Assembly: GCA_028277025.1 (NCBI GenBank)
Contig: JAPYVG010000070.1
Span: forward strand, 1 to 8,246
Direction of reading: 5' to 3'
Length of the DNA: 8,246 nucleotides
Origin: Sulfolobaceae archaeon
Lineage (GTDB): Archaea > Thermoproteota > Thermoprotei_A > Sulfolobales > Sulfolobaceae
Shown: positions 6,116-8,246 of the stretch, one piece after another
Position numbering within the stretch: position 1 is the stretch's first letter
Layout of the letters: the number at the start of each line of letters is the position of its first letter
Made by a program: the position numbers and the translations under genes
Notes under the pieces: generated by a model
What the model was told of the DNA's origin: nothing
The model's input: the letters and a program-made list of their open reading frames with translations, nothing else
Databases searched by the model: none

Positions 6116-7167
6116 CGTGCATTACTACTCCAGGTCATGGAATAGTTACTGACACTTTAATAATGCACGGTATAGTTAAACTTTTCCATGTAGATAAGGT
6201 TAGAAGAATAGGAGATAGGTACGAAATATGCGGAGACTTTTCTAAAATGGGTGAGACAGTTGAAATTATCAAAGAAGAATTAGAAGAATACAGCAGAAAT
6301 TCGAATGTAGCAAGATATTCAATATATTTGGGTAAAATTTTGGACTCAAATATCAATGTATCAGTTACCGACTCATGGTTAAAATCTTTTGCAGAAAGTT
6401 TAAATGAAATTAAAGACGTTGAAAAGGCCTATACTGAAGATCATAAGGTTAGATATAAGGAAGGTAGAAGTAAATCAAAGGCCTTATATAACCTATACTT
6501 ACCGTTAGGTTTTATTTACGGCAAATATACTGTAGATAATTATGACGCTGTTACTAAAGAATATAGAGTTTGCGGCAAATGCTTTTCATTATCCAACTTA
6601 GGATTAATATTTGGAACTGCAATAATTAGATATATAAGCGGTAATAATGCAAACGTGACGTTAATTACCCTCATACCTGAAGATGAAATGGAAAGAGACG
6701 AATTATTATTAATAGAGAGGTTTGTAGAAGGTAAGAGCGAAAATATAAATATTGAACTTACGTTAAAATCTGTCCTAGTCTATGCCCTTTCCTTCGGAGA
6801 AACGATATATTCGTTTGATAGTAAAGTTGATGCATTAGTCTGGAGACTTGAAAAATCTGGCAACTTTCAAAGAGCATTACAGCCAGAAATTTTCGATATC
6901 ACTTCATTACTGGATAAGATAGCAAGGCTAAAGTCTATGTCTCCAGATTATACTAAAATTCTAACGCTTTTAGTAAACAAGGATTATGGAGATCAATCAA
7001 TACTTGACGACTTAGCCGAATTTTTGCTTTTTGGGGGAGATTACTACCGCGTAATTAAGGAAATCACATTCTTTATTAATGGAATTAACACATTAAACAA
7101 CAAGGTAACAAAGGGAATAGATCTAGAAAAATTTGCAAATATAATTATTGAATTAGGTAAAGATTAG
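6112..7167 (+). CDS. cas8a2: Cas8a2 (Csa4/CsaX) large subunit, type I-A
   Basis: The large subunit of the I-A complex is thought to recognise the PAM and start R-loop formation. The 351-residue protein opens with PGHGIVTDTLIMHGIVKLF (about 7-25), an N-terminal block that I recognise from archaeal Csa4/Cas8a2 proteins. A single CGKC pair (C154, C157) follows at YRVCGKCFSLSNLG; with only one pair, a zinc site would need ligands elsewhere. The rest is a mixed alpha/beta region with a helical C-terminus and no enzymatic motif. Its position as the last gene after cas3'' is the expected place. The ATG overlaps the cas3'' stop (6112-6115), so translation is probably coupled. Cas8 proteins diverge fast, so the name rests on the N-terminal block, length and context together. 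Confidence 0.82.
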   Translation: MTCITTPGHGIVTDTLIMHGIVKLFHVDKVRRIGDRYEICGDFSKMGETVEIIKEELEEYSRNSNVARYSIYLGKILDSNINVSVTDSWLKSFAESLNEIKDVEKAYTEDHKVRYKEGRSKSKALYNLYLPLGFIYGKYTVDNYDAVTKEYRVCGKCFSLSNLGLIFGTAIIRYISGNNANVTLITLIPEDEMERDELLLIERFVEGKSENINIELTLKSVLVYALSFGETIYSFDSKVDALVWRLEKSGNFQRALQPEIFDITSLLDKIARLKSMSPDYTKILTLLVNKDYGDQSILDDLAEFLLFGGDYYRVIKEITFFINGINTLNNKVTKGIDLEKFANIIIELGKD

Positions 7168-7177
7168 TCTCTTTTTT
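7168..7177 (+). terminator. T-rich transcription terminator of the cas operon
   Basis: The bases tctctttttt follow the cas8a2 stop codon directly, with a run of six T. Pyrimidine/T-rich tracts without a hairpin are normal archaeal terminators. It marks the likely end of the six-gene transcript, with no cas6 appended. Confidence 0.6.
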
Positions 7178-7257
7178 ATGTTAAATTTAGCAATAGTGTA
7201 GATATTAAAAGTAACTATGTAGTGATAATTGCTTGATAGTGTTAGCTGAACTGTATC

Positions 7258-7284
7258 GAGTGTGGAGATAGTGTCGTCATTAAG
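7258..7284 (+). repeat. Left terminal inverted repeat of the IS1-family element
   Basis: This end reads gagtgtggagatagtgtc followed by gtcattaag; its reverse complement matches 8007-8033 at 25 of 27 positions. The transposase stop codon (TAA, minus strand, 7282-7280) lies inside it. Confidence 0.85.
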
Positions 7285-7985
7285 CTACAAATTCTGGGAT
7301 TAACCTTCTCTCCCATAGGACTAGGGCTACGGAGTACATCATGTTACGAATGCTCCTATTTACTGCCTTCGTTGCCCTCTTGAACCTAATTAGCCTATCC
7401 CTCAATGAGGAATGAAAGGACTAGACGGGTTAACTGGCGAGACAACCGTGTGGTCTTTCAACAAGTTATAATCATCGCTCACCCCCTCTTCAGGCAAATA
7501 CTTTCTGACCTCAAGGAAAGTACTCTCATCCCTACCCAAAATGAGGTATACTCCCAGCTTCGTGTACACGTAACAAGTGAAAACCCGCTTGTAAAAAGCC
7601 CTAGTATTCTTGTACAAGTAAGTCCACATCTCATCAACAACCTTAGCAACAACCTTACCCTTGACCAGCTCCTCAGCCCTACCCCACAACTCAACCAACT
7701 TCTCATGCTCTTTCCTACCATAACGCTTAATCCAAGTGAAAACAGTACCAAGAGGTACGTTAAGCCTAAAAATAGCCCTCATACTCATACCATTAGTATT
7801 TTCAAAGCCTCCTCCCTCGACTTCCTAGAATGATAACTAGCATCACCCAAGAAGTACTTACTACAATCCCTACACAAATACTTCTGCCTACCGAAAGGCC
7901 TACCACACTTAACAACATGATGACTACCACAAGAGGGACAAGAAACGTCTTGCCTAAATACAGGCTTCCTACCAAGGGTATTACT
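7280..7985 (-). pseudogene. Frameshifted IS1-family transposase (InsA/InsB type)
   Basis: The N-terminal part (frame open from the right end, stop at 7787-7785) reads LGRKPVFRQDVSCPSCG and has a zinc ribbon with CPSC, C and CRDC cysteines (7863-7942), the InsA-like DNA-binding domain. A helix-turn-helix continues in a second frame from an ATG at 7788 (MSMRAIFRLN...VFTWIKRYG), then the catalytic core with VVDEMWTYLYKN and VSDDYN, stopping at 7404-7402. A third frame carries the C-terminus (HSSLRDRLIRFKRATKAVNRS..., ending PEFVA, stop at 7282-7280). No ATG, GTG or TTG start is visible in the N-terminal frame before the zinc ribbon. The first break is a -1 relation with an ATGA overlap; the second falls where the catalytic Glu is expected. 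The copy is very probably dead. Confidence 0.88.
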
Positions 7986-8006
7986 CGTTATACAAAATGT
8001 AAATAC

Positions 8007-8033
8007 CTTAACGATGACACTATCTCCACACTC
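8007..8033 (-). repeat. Right terminal inverted repeat of the IS1-family element
   Basis: The outer 18 bases (gacactatctccacactc) pair exactly with the left end; the two mismatches are in the inner third. This is the transposase-promoter side of the element. Confidence 0.85.
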
Positions 8034-8041
8034 TACTTGTT

Positions 8042-8246
8042 AAGGGGAATTTTCTTATACAGTCATCTTATTCGATATTGTACTTAAGGCACTTCTCTTC
8101 ACCAAAACCTGTGGGTTATGGTTTGGTTGCTGGTTTTGATTTAAATAGTGAGAGACTAAACGTTGTCGTGGTTAGCAAGGAGGGTGAAATTATTGCTAAT
8201 AAGACGTGGTGGTATTCGGATGTTATTAGACCGGGTTTTCCTAAAG
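8042..8246 (+). pseudogene. tnpB: TnpB-like (IS605 OrfB) RNA-guided nuclease fragment, N-terminus missing, runs off the window
   Basis: The frame reads GYGLVAGFDLNSERLNVVVV followed by SKEGEIIANKTWWYSDV and RPGFPK to the window end. The GFDLN block is the RuvC-I motif, with its catalytic Asp, typical of TnpB, the RNA-guided DNA endonuclease encoded by IS200/IS605 elements. Upstream the same frame stays open back through the right inverted repeat of the IS1-family element but has no ATG and no recognisable TnpB N-terminal (WED/REC) sequence. The roughly 200 residues expected before RuvC-I are absent on this side of the IS1 element, and I cannot find them in 7168-7257 either. The gene is therefore truncated at its 5' end, by the IS1 insertion or a linked deletion. 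The 3' part lies outside the window. Confidence 0.7.

Larger units (their letters stand above)
7258..8033 (-). mobile_element. IS1-family insertion sequence, 776 bp, decayed
   Basis: Terminal inverted repeats of 27 bases (25 matching) bound the element, and the minus strand encodes an IS1-type zinc-ribbon and DDE transposase. The length is right for IS1-family elements (about 0.7-0.8 kb). I see no target-site duplication: the flanks aactgtatc (left) and tacttgtta (right) differ. The element may therefore have been involved in a deletion or recombination that joined two different flanks. The transposase is broken twice, so the copy is non-autonomous at best. Confidence 0.88.

Noticed and set aside
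6135..6356. Minus-strand open frame inside cas8a2
   Set aside because: Ser/Ile/Leu-rich shadow of the real gene, with no promoter or recognisable motif.
7168..7257. Start of a cas6 gene or the missing tnpB N-terminus between cas8a2 and the IS1 element
   Set aside because: The three forward frames give only short stretches (at most about 22 codons) that do not resemble Cas6 or TnpB.
7250..8063. Inverted 7-mers actgtat (7250-7256) and atacagt (8057-8063) outside the IS1 ends
   Set aside because: They are at unequal distances from the element ends and in inverted, not direct, orientation, so they are not a target duplication; probably chance.
7405..8087. Plus-strand open frames across the IS1-family element
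   Set aside because: They are antisense to the recognisable zinc-ribbon and DDE transposase on the minus strand and are Thr/Ser/Pro-rich with no family features.

Overview
The window looks like chromosomal DNA from a thermoacidophilic crenarchaeon of the order Sulfolobales (Sulfolobus/Saccharolobus/Acidianus type). The reasons are AT-rich genes with archaeal TATA/T-run signals, a subtype I-A CRISPR-Cas effector operon in the gene order known from that order, and decayed insertion sequences of families common there. The genus cannot be fixed from the sequence alone.

Layout. 1-125 is an AT-rich flank with a weak hint of a leftward gene leaving the window. 126-1309 is a GC-rich DDE-transposase insertion sequence bounded by 15-bp perfect inverted repeats; its transposase is broken by three frameshifts. 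1310-1606 is an AT-rich control region with a 15-bp direct repeat, a candidate TATA box and a 7-bp-arm palindrome next to the first cas gene. 1607-7167 is one tightly packed six-gene operon: csa5 (small subunit), cas7 (csa2, backbone), cas5a, cas3' (helicase), cas3'' (HD nuclease) and cas8a2 (large subunit). A T-rich terminator follows at once. 7258-8033 is an IS1-family element on the minus strand with 27-bp inverted repeats and a frameshifted transposase. 8042-8246 is the middle of a TnpB-like (IS605 OrfB) gene that has lost its N-terminus and runs off the window.

How the genes work together. In subtype I-A, Cas7 polymerises along the crRNA, Cas5 caps its 5' end, Csa5 and Cas8a2 are the small and large subunits, and the separate Cas3' helicase and Cas3'' nuclease unwind and cut the target DNA. 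All six reading frames are intact, and the helicase and HD active-site motifs are complete, so the effector looks functional. No cas6, no adaptation genes (cas1, cas2, cas4), no csa3 regulator and no CRISPR array lie in the window, so crRNA must be supplied from elsewhere.

I found no wholly unknown system. The points most worth a second look are the promoter palindrome (a possible Csa3-type operator), the unusual inserts and cysteine pairs in the Cas proteins, and the insertion-sequence debris on both sides of the operon.
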